A stretch of DNA of 64,000 nt from positions 620,001 through 684,000 of the forward strand of contig OZ251251.1 in the NCBI GenBank assembly GCA_965240325.2, in the 5' to 3' direction. The notes beneath the pieces are model-generated. The model had not been told where the DNA came from and made no database searches. It was given only the letters and a program-made list of their open reading frames with translations. The translations under genes were made by a program, and so were the position numbers. Source of the DNA: Rebecca billardiae RCC1528. Taxonomy: Eukaryota > Haptophyta. Of this stretch, positions 36,627 to 49,711 are shown piece after piece (positions within the stretch are counted from its first letter, which is position 1; each line of letters begins with the position of its first letter).

Positions 36627-36650
36627 CTGCCTTCTGCGAGTGTTGCTCGA

Positions 36651-37605
36651 CGAGTCACGACGTCTCAGGTCTCCGGGATCGGTCGGCGGTGCCGGCTTCT
36701 CCGGCCGTCGGCCGAATCTCAGCGCGACGAAGGTCGATCAAGCGATCGCTTCGTCAAGGGTTCATCAATGAAGATAATCATATCGCCCGCCAACATTCAT
36801 TTCGAGGGAATACTGAAATTCATATGTTGGCGTTGGTCATATTGCCTATGATGGTGTTGTTCGGCTTCTCATGGGTACACCTTATATGCGATCTCAGGCA
36901 TGGTGAGGGTGGGTCAGCCGGTGAAAGTGGGGTAGGGATTCATCCTTTATTTTTGGAGAATTAGGGGTAATGAGTTTGTTTCGTCAACCATCACACGGGC
37001 TTGAACGAACCTTCCAGACTGAAACCTTTTTTTTCGAGAACGAAGCGCATAACGGGCACGTGCCCCCCCCGCGGAACTACTACTTTCAACTCTCAGTCCA
37101 GATTCAAACAAGACCAAGTTGATATCTGAGTAGGAGTACGACGGTATTTGATAGTACGGAGGGTTCGCGATTCCTTATCATATCATTTGGTTCGCGCGGG
37201 TTGGCTACGGCCTGGCCAGGGCGGTGGCGGATTGTTGGTGTGCCCCCAGATATGAGATAGCGCCGAGACCCAGTGACGGCGCGTGCGTGCTGGCCTTGCT
37301 CCGCCGCGTTAACCGGTTGGTGCTTGCGGACGGCACCAGAGGCGCGCCAGCGCCCGTCGTCCTCGTCACCCCGCGGCCGCCCCGGCCGCGTCGTCCCGAC
37401 AAAGCCTCGCGTCGCGGACGAACGACGCCGGCCGCCTGGCCCGGGCTCCGAGTGTCCGACTGGGCGCCGATCGGTCATCGGCCAGTGGCCTGCGAGCGGG
37501 CGCGCCACCCCGCGGACTACATCGCCGGCCCGGCGCAGCCTGGCAGCGGCACCGCGCCCGCGGCGGCCTGATGAGGCTGATGATTCAAGCCGGCCAGGGC
37601 GCGAG
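36651..37605. other. Intergenic, upstream of RCC1 copy 2
   Basis: 36651-37200 is A/T-rich with no gene. 37200-37605 is GC-rich and contains a diverged dispersed repeat (see 37341). Short ORFs on both strands show no recognisable protein. Confidence 0.5.
37341..37475. repeat. Dispersed repeat, copy A
   Basis: Shares GGCGCGCCAGCGCCCGTCGT and, about 100 nt on, CGACTGGGCGCCGAT with the stretch at 49156-49256, in the same order and orientation. This is probably a short transposon remnant; ends are not defined. Confidence 0.5.
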
Positions 37606-40590
37606 TCATGGCAGAAGCGCCTCGGGCAGCCCAGCGCACGACACGAGCGCCGGGCGGCAGTTCTGGACCGAGCAGCCAACGCAGTGCTCGCTGCTGCTGT
37701 CCATCATGCACGCGGACATGCAGTGCGCCTTGGTGCACTCGGCGACCTCAGCGAAGCAGCCGGCGCACGGCCCGCTCAGCCCCGTCGCCTCGGCGGTGCA
37801 CGCGCGCGTGCACGGCGCCGCCGCCCAGCACGAGCGGCCGCACCGCTTGAACTCGTCGTGGAAGTGCTCGCGCTGCGCCAGCGCCGCGCGGTCCTCGATG
37901 CCGCCGCACGACGCCGCGGCCGCAGTCGCCACCAGCGCCGCGGGTGAGCTGAGCGGCCCCCACCCGGCCGCGGAGCGCGCGCGCACTCTCGCGCCGTACA
38001 GCGTCCCGGGCTGCAGCGGCGTGGCGACGCACTGCGTGACGGGCGCGTGTGTGGTGCAAGCGAGCGCGCCCCACTCCGCTGGGCCGCCGCCACCACCCGC
38101 CGCCACCGGCGGCGCCGCCGCCGGGCGCAGCCAGAGCTCGTACTGAAGCACTTTGGCGCCGACCCCGTGCGCGACGCCCCAGCTGAGGGCCACGCCGTCA
38201 CTGAACGCGCCGCCTGGTGTCACGCCGACGGAGGCGGCGGGCGGCGGCTCCGGCGGCTCCGCGTCCGCGGTGCAGACGCCGACGGGCTCGGACCACGCCG
38301 ACGCGCCGACGCTCGTGAGCGCGCGCACGCGCAGTGCGTACAGCGTGTCGGTGGCCACGCCGCCCACCGCGGCGCGGCTCTGCGCGCCGCTGACCCTGGT
38401 GATGTGCACGCCGCCGCCGCCGCCGCCGCTGCCGCCAACGCCGCCAACGCCGCCGCCGCGGCTGCTGCTGCCGCCGACGCCGAGGGCGGCTGCGCTCGGC
38501 GGCGGCGGCGCGACGAAGGCGGCGAGGGCGGCGAAGCGCGCGGCGCCTGTCAGCCGCCAGCCCACGCCTGCGCTCAGCGCGCCGCCGCCGCCAGGCCCGG
38601 ACCCCCCAAATGCCACCGCAGCGGCCGCAGCGCAGTCGCCGCTCGCGGCCGCGCCCGCGCCTGCGCCCGCGCGCTCGGCGCGCGCGCCCGCGTGGGCGGG
38701 AGCGCCCGCGCCGTCCAGCTCGGCGGTGGGTGGCGCGGGCTCGGTGCCGTTGGGCGCGCGCGGCGGCGGGAGCGTGCCCAGTGCCAGCGGCGCCACGGCC
38801 ACCTCGTACCCGACCACCTGCGCGCCCTCGTCCGCCGCGGCCGCCCACGAGATTGCAATCTCGGACGCGCGCGCCGCGGAGATGGTGAGTGCTGGTGCGC
38901 GCCGCGGCGGCGTCGCGCCTGGCGCGTCGGTGTGCGCGTGCAGCGGGGCGGACCAGGGCGAGCAGCCGAGCTCGCTGCACGCGCGCACGCTCAGCGCCAG
39001 CGCCAGCGAGTGCACCAACCCGGACACCACCGCCGACTCCGGCGGCCTCGGCGCCGCGCCGCGCGCTGCAGGCGCCGCCGACGGCGCCGCGTCGGAAGCC
39101 ACAGCGCCGCCGCCTGCCGCGCGCTCCGCGGGTGCAGGGCACGCGCCGTCGTCCGCGGCGCCGTCGGTGTCGGGCGCGATCGCCCCGGCGGGCGGCGCGT
39201 CGCTCTGCGCCTCCGCGAGAGCGCCGCTCGCATCGCGCGCCGCGCCTCGCCGCGCGCCGCCGTCCGCGCCGCCACCGGCGCCGGAGTCGGCGGCGGCGTC
39301 CGCGGGCGCGGGCGCGCGCACGGCGCTGCCGCAGGCGGCGGCGCCGCGCGCGCGCGGGCGCGCGCAGCAGAGCGCGTCATTCCGCTCGCGCACGAGCATC
39401 TCCACCCGCCGGCAGCACGCGTACGCGAAGCACCAGCAGCGCAGCCCGCAGCAGCCGGAGACGGTGTTGGCCCCTCGGCACAGCGGCAGCGACAGACTCG
39501 AGTGGAACTGGCGGTTGCCGTGCGGCCCCGTGCCGGGTGGCGGCGGCGCGACGGCCCAGGGCTGCGCGGGGAGGGCGGTGGCGTTGGGAGCCGGCGCACC
39601 GGGCTCGCCGCTCGCCGCGCGCACGCGCACCGCCACGCCCGCCGCGGGCAGCACCGCCCAGGTGGGGGCGGCCACGGACCGACCAGTGTCACTGCCGCCG
39701 CCGCCCGCGCCACCGCCCGCGCCGCCGCCGCCGCCGCCGCCGGGCGCGGCCGTCGCGTTGGCGGCGGCGTCGTCGAGCGGCATCTCGTCCAAGGCGTCGG
39801 GCAGCACGCACTCGTCCGCCGCGCAGCTCGGCTGCCCCAGCCGGCACTGGTCCCTCGCCTCCCACCGATACGCCGAATAGCGCAGCTCAAATACCCGGAT
39901 TCCGGCGCCGTGCTCGTCCGGACTCTGCCAGCCCACGGTGAGCGAGTCCGGGGCGGTGGCGAGGAGGACGGGCGGCTCGGGCGCGTCGGGCGCGTGCGCG
40001 GCCGGCGTGCGCACCAGCTGGCACCCTGACCAGTCGCTGCCATCGTCCGCGGCCGCGCCGGGCGCGGCCACTCCGCCGCGCGCCGCCGCGGCCGCGGCGC
40101 GAGCGTGCGTTGGCGGCGCGGCCAGGATGCGCACGCGCGCGCAGTACTGCGTGTCCGCGGGCAGCCCGTCGAACACGTGCGTCCGCTCGCCGCCGGCCGA
40201 CGCGCCCGCGCCGTGCGGCTGCAGCGCCGCCTCGGTCGCCTCCGCGCGCGCCGTGTGCTCGGTGCCCTGAGCGTCGATTGGCGTGAGGCGGAGGAGGACG
40301 GCGCGCGCGCCGGGCGAGGACCACGCGGCGGCGGCGTCGAGATCGATCGAGTGCGCCGTCTTGCGCACGACGGACGGCGGGAGCGGCGCCGCCTCCGCGC
40401 CGAACGGCGCGTGTGAGCCGCCGCCGCGCGCGTCGGAGCGCGCCGCGCACGCGTCGATGGCGGCACGCGCGAGAAGGGCGACGACGCCGAGCGACGCGAG
40501 CGCGCACAGCGCGCACGCGCCGAGCGCGATGTGCCGCCGCCGCGCGATGCACTGCCGCGCGCACGCGCCGCGCACGACGAGCAGCCCCAT
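37606..40590 (-). CDS. Membrane-anchored fibronectin type III-like protein with Cys-rich C-terminus (994 aa)
   Basis: One exon of 995 codons. The start at 40590 (MGLLVVRGACARQC) is followed by a basic stretch and a TM helix (IALGACALCALASLGVVALLA, about residues 20-45), a type II signal anchor. The rest should be extracellular or luminal. At least four FN3-like modules are visible by their strands: PPVLLATAPDSLTVGWQSP with a later ELRYSAYRWE; ALTISAARASEIAISWA; the block with TDTLYALRVRALTSVGASAWS; and VALSWGVAHG with YELWLRP then GTLYGARVRARSAAGWGPLSS. They are separated by Gly/Ala/Pro-rich linkers. The last 90 residues are rich in cysteine (CGRSCW, CTRAC, CAGCFAEVAEC, CVGCSVQNC). The role is probably adhesion or matrix; no catalytic motif. 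Some linkers may hide introns, since the frame stays open across low-complexity DNA. Confidence 0.75.
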   Translation of the reverse strand: MGLLVVRGACARQCIARRRHIALGACALCALASLGVVALLARAAIDACAARSDARGGGSHAPFGAEAAPLPPSVVRKTAHSIDLDAAAAWSSPGARAVLLRLTPIDAQGTEHTARAEATEAALQPHGAGASAGGERTHVFDGLPADTQYCARVRILAAPPTHARAAAAAARGGVAAPGAAADDGSDWSGCQLVRTPAAHAPDAPEPPVLLATAPDSLTVGWQSPDEHGAGIRVFELRYSAYRWEARDQCRLGQPSCAADECVLPDALDEMPLDDAAANATAAPGGGGGGGAGGGAGGGGSDTGRSVAAPTWAVLPAAGVAVRVRAASGEPGAPAPNATALPAQPWAVAPPPPGTGPHGNRQFHSSLSLPLCRGANTVSGCCGLRCWCFAYACCRRVEMLVRERNDALCCARPRARGAAACGSAVRAPAPADAAADSGAGGGADGGARRGAARDASGALAEAQSDAPPAGAIAPDTDGAADDGACPAPAERAAGGGAVASDAAPSAAPAARGAAPRPPESAVVSGLVHSLALALSVRACSELGCSPWSAPLHAHTDAPGATPPRRAPALTISAARASEIAISWAAAADEGAQVVGYEVAVAPLALGTLPPPRAPNGTEPAPPTAELDGAGAPAHAGARAERAGAGAGAAASGDCAAAAAVAFGGSGPGGGGALSAGVGWRLTGAARFAALAAFVAPPPPSAAALGVGGSSSRGGGVGGVGGSGGGGGGVHITRVSGAQSRAAVGGVATDTLYALRVRALTSVGASAWSEPVGVCTADAEPPEPPPAASVGVTPGGAFSDGVALSWGVAHGVGAKVLQYELWLRPAAAPPVAAGGGGGPAEWGALACTTHAPVTQCVATPLQPGTLYGARVRARSAAGWGPLSSPAALVATAAAASCGGIEDRAALAQREHFHDEFKRCGRSCWAAAPCTRACTAEATGLSGPCAGCFAEVAECTKAHCMSACMMDSSSEHCVGCSVQNCRPALVSCAGLPEALLP

Positions 40591-41725
40591 CGGCGTCCCG
40601 GCGCGCGCTCAGGCCCCCGGGCCCGGCATGCGCGAGTTGCCGCCGCCTGCTTTCAGACTGCCGGAAGACGGGAACCGGCGGGCACCGGAAGAGTGATCGA
40701 TGAATAAAAGATGCCGCACCGCGGCTGGTGCTTTGCTTCAGGTGCGGCCGCCCCCGCCGTGGTGGTGGCGGTGTTGAGGTTCGTTGAATCGTTGATCAAG
40801 CCGAGGCTGGGCTGCTGATGGAGCGGCCTCGTTGCGGTGGTCACCAACGCGCTTGCTCCCGCGAGGAGCAACACGGCCTTGGAGCAAGGGCGGTTGCTTG
40901 GAGCAAGGGCTCGGAGGAAGCAGCCTCCCAGCCAGTCTGCCAGAGCAATCACTACCCGAATAATGCTCTGGCAGCACTCCAGCAAGTGCTGGCACTCCAC
41001 GGCGCCAGCGCTCCGCTGCGTGAGGCGAGCCGCGTGGCGCGCGAGTCGGATTCTGCCGCGGGCAGAGCCAAGGGGGTCTGCAGGCCCACCGAGAGCGAAC
41101 GGCCTGGGCGGCGCTGGTCCAGGTCGGGGCAACGCGGCAGCAGCGCGGGCCGGGAGGTGAGTGCCGCGTTGCGGCGAGTGCCCACGGCTCAGAGTGCGGC
41201 GGGGCTCCGCCTTGGCGACGCAGCGGTCGGGACACGGCGCGGCATGCTCCTACGCTGGCGGCTATCCACGCGGCCGCAGGGAGGGGCTAAACGGCGACGT
41301 GCACCGCGTGCCACCGCACCTCAACGTTCCGACCGCGCGCGGCGCCGGCCAGTCATCCGACCGCTGAAGAACTGCTGACGGCCTGCACGCGTGGCTCGGC
41401 GGCCCGTCACGGCGGATTGGAACGCCTGGCGTGTGGGCGTGGCGGGCTCAGTCTGCGACGCCGCGCGGTGTGCCGCCGAACGTGCCGTGCGTTGCTTCAC
41501 GGATACGGGCCGCGTCTGCTGCCGCCTGCCGTCCGCGCGCCCGTCCGGGTTTCGGCCGACTCGAGCCAGGACCCCGGACTCGGCGCGGCACCGGACAGCG
41601 CCGCGAGATGAACACCCGCCTTTTGTTTGCTCCGGCGGCTGCGGTGGAGGCAGCAGCTGCGCCTTCGTCACAGCATCAAGCCCCGGGCCCCAGCGGCCGC
41701 CCTCGCCGGGTGGCGGGTCGGCGCC
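40591..41725. other. Divergent intergenic region between FN3 protein and kinase genes
   Basis: About 1.1 kb holding both promoters. ORFs at 40738-41378 on either strand are not recognisable. No repeat was identified. Confidence 0.4.
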
Positions 41726-44700
41726 ATGTGGCCATTCAAGAAGAAGGAGGACACGTCCGCGGCGCACGCCGAGCCGGCGCAGCCCGCTCCCACGCCCTCC
41801 GGCGCCCGCGCCATGCGCGTGGGCAAGTGGGACGTCGAAGAGAAAGTGCTTGGCGAAGGTGCGCCGCAGCCATGGCCGCCCGGCGCGCCGCGCGCGCAGG
41901 GCGAGGCGCGGCGGGACGGGAGGCGGCGAGGGGCGGGCGGAGGGGGCGGGAGCCTCGCGCCGCCGCCGCGCCCGGCGCGGGCCGCGCGGCGAGCCCGACC
42001 TGCTCGGCGGCCGCGGCCGCAGTGCCAGCGGCTTGCTCGTCAGTTGCAGGCGCGCCGGGCGGCGCCGGCGGCGCGGCCGCGCTGCGCGCGCGGCGGCGCG
42101 CGGCGCAGGGCGCTGCCGTGTCGCCGGCTCGCGCGTGCATTCGCACATCCCCCCGCGCGCGCCCGTGCACGTCGCGCCCGCCCGCGCTCACGCGCGCGCC
42201 CGCCCTCGCGCCCGCGCCCGCGCCGCGCGCCCGCGCCGCGCGCCCGCTGCCGCCCGCGGCCGCGCCGCGCGCGCGCGGCACCGGCTGCCGCGGCGGTCCG
42301 CAGGCGGGTACGGCAAGGTGACGCGCGCGACCGACCGCACGGCCAGCCCGCCCGTCCCCGCCGCGTGCAAGTGGATCGACACCCGGCGCATGAAAAAGGC
42401 CGCCATCGAACGCGAGGTCCGGGTGAACCAGAAATTGAAACACCCGAATATCGCGCAGTGCCTCGACTACATCTTCATCGACCCGACGGCGTTCGTGATC
42501 TTCGAGCTGTGCGCGGGGGGCGAGCTCTTCGAGCGCGTCATCTCGAGCGGCAAGATGGCCGAGGACGTCGCGCGCAAGATCTTTGTCGAGCTGTGCGCAG
42601 GCGTGTCGCACTGCCACGAGAAGGGGATCGTGCACCGGTGCGTGGCGCCTGGCTGCGCTGCGCCGCGCGGGGACGGCCTTGCGCCGCGCCGCGGTGCGCG
42701 TGCGAAGCGGGCTCTCTGGCGTGCCTGGCTGCGCGCCGGGGCGGGCCCGTGCGCCCCGCAGTGCGCGCGGACGCTGGCGGCGCGCGCGCGCTGCGCCGCG
42801 CTGTGGGGGGCGGGTCGGGGCTGCGGGCGGCGTGCGCGGCGTGCGCGGGCGGGCGGGCGGCGCGAACCCCGCCGCCGCGCGGGTGCGGCCCGCCGGCGCG
42901 GCCGTCGGGTGCGCAGCGGGACGGGCGGGGGAGGGGCTGGTCGCGCACGCCACGCGTCGCCGCCGGCGCAGGAGCGCTCGGCGGGGGCACGGGCTGGCTG
43001 GACTGTTGTGTGGCGCTCGGGCCACCGGGCACGCTGCGCCTGCTCGCGCGCGCGCGCGCGCTCTCTCGGCAGGTGTCGGCCCGCGCGGGCGCCGCCTCCG
43101 CGCTCACCTGAGCCCCGCCCTGCCCTTCCCGCCCCCGCCCCTTTTTTTTATTCGCCCCGACATCTGCTTATTATTGCTTTTTTAATATTTGTTTTGGTGA
43201 GGACAGCGACCTGAAGCTCGAGAACGTGATGCTGGGCGGCGACGGCACCATCAAGATCATCGACTTCGGGCTGGCCGCCGAGTACGAGCCGAACGGGCAC
43301 GGCGGCTTCAACATGAGCACGCTCTACGAGACGTGCGGCTCCAAGTCGTACGCGGCGCCGGGTGCGTGCGCGCGCGGACGGGCGCGCCGCAGGCTAGGGG
43401 TCCGCTGCGCGAGCGCGGGCGGAGGCGCGGGGCGCGGGGCTGGGGGCGCGTGCGCGGCGCCGGGTGCACGCCGCGCGCGCGTGCGCGGCCGCTGGCCGGC
43501 GGGCGGGGCGCCACGATGGGCGCGCGCGCGCGCGGCGTGCGCTGTGTGCTCCCGTGCGCGCGCTCTGCGAGAGAGGGGCGGAAGGCGCGCGCCCTCCGAG
43601 ACAGCTGCGCCCGTGCATGCGCGCGCGGCGCTGGCGCTGAGGAAGCAAACACTCTATAGGTTAAGGCAACCGAGTCGTCCCTCTTGGGGCGACGTGCGGA
43701 GAACCGACTGTTTCAGCCCATCTGAGCCAACGCCGCCGCGCACCGCACCAGCACCGCACAGCACAGCACAGCGCGCGCACACGCACGCGCGCGCGCGCGC
43801 GCGCGCTCACGCGGCGCGCGCCGGCCGCGCGCTGCCGCGCCCACCGCGCGCGCTGCTCGGTGCGCGCCCCACAGAGGTGCTCTCTGGCAAGGGGTACTCG
43901 GGCTTTGGCGCGGACGTGTGGTCGTGCGGCATCTGCCTCTTCGCCATGCTCGCCGGCTTCTTCCCCCTCGACGAGGCCACGTCGCGAGGTGCGCGCGCGC
44001 GCGCGCGTGCGCGTGTCGGCGCGCGCGCGCGCGCGGGGCGCGCGCGCGGGCGCCGCGCCGCGCCCGCGCGAGAGTCGAGGGCCGCGCGCGCGGTGCGCTC
44101 GGCTGCGCGAGTGATAGGCGCGCGTGCGTGGGGCGGCGGCGCGCGCTCGCGTCGCGCGTGCCAAGGCGCGTCGGCCCCGACGGGCTCCGCGGGGCGTACC
44201 CATGTTACCCGCTTTACCCGCTTTACCCGCTTTACCCGCCTCTCCTCGCCCGCGCGCCCCTTCCCGGCACCCCTCGCCGTCCCGCGCGCGCGCGCGCGCG
44301 CGCCCGTCGCGACGCGGCCGGCTGGTTGCGCCCGCCGCCTCTGCTGCCGCCGCACCCGCCGGGTGCGCAGACTGGCGCTTCCAGCGCGGCGTGAAGGCGG
44401 TGGCGCAGGGCGCGTCCCTGGTGCACACGATCTACGGCTTCTACCAGCGCCAGTGCCCGCTCTCAGCAGAGGCCGGTGCGAGTTGAAGCGCGCCGCCGAG
44501 CCCTCCGCCCACCGCGCCCCGCGCGGCCGCCCACCCGCCGCCGCGCGGCTGACGCGCGGCTGACGCGCGCCGCCTCGCGCGCGCGAGCAGTGGCGCTGCT
44601 GGACGGCATGCTCGCTATCGACCCGACCCGTCGCCTCACCCTCGCGACCGTGCTGCACTCGCCTTGGGTGACAGGCCGCAAGCTGCCGCCGGGCGCGGCG

Positions 44701-45486
44701 CGCGGCGGCGGCGGCGCGGGCGCGGCCACCGCGCCGCTCGCCAGCTACGTCGCCGAGTACGACCCGATCATCGACGGCGGCGGCCCGACGTACCGCTCGG
44801 TGATGCACAGCACCAGCGCGAGCACGCGCCTCTCCCTCGACGGCGGCGCCGACGCCGAGGGCGACGCAGGCTGGCGGGCGGAGGGCTGCTGCGAGACCGG
44901 CGGCGGCGGCGGCGGCGCGTCTGAGGGAGAGCTGCGCGGCGGCGGCAGCCATGGCGGCGGCGGCGCCGGCGGCACCGGCCTCGCGCTCGGGGCGCAGCCG
45001 TCAGCAGACATGCCCGGTGGCGGCTGGGTCGCGGCGCCCATGTCCTTCAGCGGGCCCGCCGCGGAGATCGCCGCCGCCGCCGCCGCCGAGGAGCGCATCG
45101 TCGACAACGGGTGCGGCGGGTGCGGCGGGTACGGCGGGTACGGAGCCGCCGGCGCCGGCGCGCGCGCCGTCTCGGCCGCAGGCGCCGACTGGGGCGGCGG
45201 CGTGGGCGGGAGCCCCGGCGATGGGTACGGGGACGGCGGCGGTTACGCCGGCGGTTACGCGGGCGACGGGTACAGCTCGGACAGCCTGCAGATGGTCGTG
45301 GACGACACGGACGCGCCGGTGTACCGCGCCTTTGGCAGCGCGCTCGCCGCCGCGCTCCCGCCCGTCGGCGGCGGCGCTGCGCCGGCCCCAGCCAGCGGCA
45401 GCGCGGCGGCGGCGGCTGCTCCCCCGTCTCTGGCGCGGCAGCGCGCGTTTGACACTTGGCCCGAGCTGGACGAGGAAGGGTACTGA
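41726..45486 (+). CDS. CAMK-like Ser/Thr protein kinase (578 aa, six exons)
   Basis: Exons 41726-41858, 42304-42637, 43207-43361, 43875-43988, 44371-44475 and 44591-45486 sum to 1,737 nt in phase; all five introns are GT-AG. It starts [10 protein letters not shown]. Kinase motifs: glycine loop LGEGGYGKV (split by intron 1), Lys in AACKWID, Glu in [15 protein letters not shown], catalytic loop HRDLKLENV (split by intron 2 inside the Arg codon), [18 protein letters not shown] (split by intron 3), [16 protein letters not shown], and IDPTRRLTL with the subdomain XI Arg. All catalytic residues are present. LKLEN and the activation-segment style point to the CAMK/SnRK branch. A 35-residue segment (exon 5) sits between subdomains IX and XI. 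The C-tail of about 270 residues is Gly/Ser/Ala-rich with no EF-hands or UBA visible. It ends [12 protein letters not shown]. Confidence 0.92.
44204..44239. repeat. 9-bp CTTTACCCG repeat in kinase intron 4
   Basis: Four tandem units (GTTACCCG then three CTTTACCCG). Not a telomeric repeat. Confidence 0.85.
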
Positions 45487-47730
<2,244 letters not shown>

Positions 47731-47734
47731 CCGT

Positions 47735-48390
47735 CTGCGACGGCATCAAACGCCGCGACCACCGCGGCGCCCGGCCAGCGTGGCAGCATCGGGCCTGCTG
47801 ACGGCGGGCGTGACGGTCGGGCGCGGGCGCGGTGGCATCCCGGGGCGCGGCGGCGAGTGCAGCAGCAGTCACGGTGGCGGGCGCGGCTGCTGGCAGAGCG
47901 CATCTCGCGACGAGGAGTCACTCGGCGCGCACGTCATGCCGCGCGCGATATCGATTCGTCGCCCGGCGAGCGCGGCAGCACCGGGCCTGCTGAATGCGGG
48001 CGTGACAGCCGGGCGGGCGCCGCAGCGGTCGGGCGCTGCGCCGGCACTGTCTGTAGCCGGGGCGGCGCGGTGGCAGACGCCGGCGGCGGCGGACGCCGCG
48101 GCGGCCGGCGCGACGGCGGGTGGAGCGCATCTCGCGACGAGGCGGAGTTACTCTCCGCGCACGTCACGCTGCGCGCATCTTCGAGGGGTCGCCCGGCGAG
48201 TGCGGCAGCACCGGGCCGGCTGATGGCGCAGCGACGGCGGTCGCGGCGGCGGCAGCCGGCGCGGCGGCCGCAGCGGCGGCCGGCTCGGCAGCGGCGGGCG
48301 CTGCGGCGGGCGGTGCGCATCTCGCCACAAGAAGATCGACGTTCGGTGCGAACTTCACGCCGCGCACACCATCGAGCGGGGTCTGCGGTG
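47735..48390. repeat. Degenerate tandem repeat, unit about 190-230 bp
   Basis: The block GCATCTCGCGACGAGG.. followed by CGCGCACGTCA..GCGCGC and TCGCCCGGCGAG-GCGGCAGCACCGGG recurs at about 47899, 48127 and (shorter) 48315, with a partial copy near 47765-47822. A plus-strand frame stays open across it (47170-48633, 487 codons), but the units are out of phase with each other, so I do not call it a gene. Confidence 0.65.
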
Positions 48391-49711
48391 CTGCTTCGGC
48401 GAGCGCGTCAGCTGCACCTCCGGCCGAGCGACGAGCAGTCGACGCAAACGACGACGCGCGACGCATCGAGCTGTTCCGAGCCGAGTGCCATTCACATTGG
48501 CGCTAGTGGCAGCGGTGGGCTGTACACGCCGACGACGCAGCGAGGCGTGAGGTGGTGGTCCACGCCACCGTCGTACCGCGTCGCCTCGTGCACCCCGAGC
48601 GCGCGCGACGAGCTGTACGGGCTCGGAAGCTGACAGCATCCCCGCGCCCGCGGCGCCGCGACCGCGACCCCGCGCAGGGCCAGTCAGGGCCCTCCCGGAG
48701 AGCTGATTTTCGTCCGCGCGCTTTGCTGAAGTCGCGCTGGTGAGCTCAGACGCCGGCGCATACCCCGCCGGCGCTAGTCTGCCGCACCCCGTTTGTTCCG
48801 AGTCGCTGAGACCGCGCCGATCGTCAGATAGTTTTGAATTTCTGCTCCGCCAGTGGGACCAGCCCACTACTGTATACGACACTCGACAGATGTGCGTGTA
48901 GCTACGAATATAATAACGACGCGACGCCAGCCAATCAGGCTAGTCTCATCAGGGTTCATCTAGGCCAGCAGATCCGCGCAGACGATGATAGTATTAGCAG
49001 TACAGTTTACTATAAGAATAAGAGACGCACACAGCTCAGGCAGGCGAGATTGACGCCCGCCAACTGTCACCGCCCATGAAGCCGTCGCCGATGGTAGCGC
49101 CGCCGGAAAAAATCGTTCAGCCGTCCGCCTGCGAGGCCTGGACGAGGGCTGCGGCCGCCTCGCGGCGCGCCAGCGCCCGTCGTCCTCGCCCCACCGTCGT
49201 CCACAAAACGTCGTCGTCCGAACTCGCCGACTGGGCGCCGATGCGACAGTAAGCCGCCCCAGTTATATATAGGGACCCACAAATTTAGTTGCCGGCTGCA
49301 GCCGGCACGACTTTGTCTCAGCCAGCACGCCCGCTACGCGCCGACCCGGGCAGAGCCCATCCGCCCGCGCATGCACCAGGCCCAGCCGCGTCAGTACATA
49401 CCCACCCGGCCGCGGCACCCGCGCTCTGTGCGCCACGGTGTCGATGCGCCCGGCAGTCGGTGCGCATGCACGAGCCAGCCGGCTGGCAGCTACGGGCTGG
49501 TTTTCGGCGTGGAGCGCGGTCGTGTGAGCTGCATTAATTCAGCTGACCCCCGGCTTTTGTGCATTCGGGAGTCGTGCTGCTACGGTGGGCGTGACACGCG
49601 CCAACTCGACGCTGGCAAAATTAGGCGCGACGAAAGTGCACGCGCAGCCACACGCAGCCCATATTGATGATGCTCTCGGCCTGTTTTATTTCTACCAGAT
49701 TCCATTTACTA
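48391..49711. other. Gene-poor region
   Basis: No gene recognised. The part 48820-49060 is A/T-rich. A dispersed repeat (copy B) lies at 49156-49256. Short ORFs on both strands lack domains. Confidence 0.4.
49156..49256. repeat. Dispersed repeat, copy B
   Basis: Same two conserved blocks as 37341-37475 (GGCGCGCCAGCGCCCGTCGT and CGACTGGGCGCCGAT), with a shorter, diverged centre. Confidence 0.5.

Larger units (their letters stand above)
32375..36650. repeat. Large inverted duplication (about 1.8-kb arms, 644-bp spacer)
   Basis: The left arm 32375-34186 and right arm 34831-36650 are reverse complements with only a handful of differences, including one 9-bp insertion in the right arm. Each arm holds a complete F-box/RCC1 gene and about 250 nt downstream of it. 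Homology ends abruptly at the inner edge (after GCCGAT) and fades over about 40 nt at the outer edge. The two genes converge on the spacer. Confidence 0.95.

Noticed and set aside
37104-37679. 191-codon minus-strand ORF
   Set aside because: Spans a dispersed repeat and an AT/GC composition boundary, with no domain; the 3' end overlaps the FN3-type gene.
44204-44239. TTTACCCG repeats as telomeric or interstitial telomere sequence
   Set aside because: Only four 9-bp units inside an intron; unit does not match TTAGGG or TTTAGGG types.
47735-48390. CRISPR-like array
   Set aside because: Units are about 200 bp, degenerate and contiguous, with no spacers, in a eukaryotic sequence.
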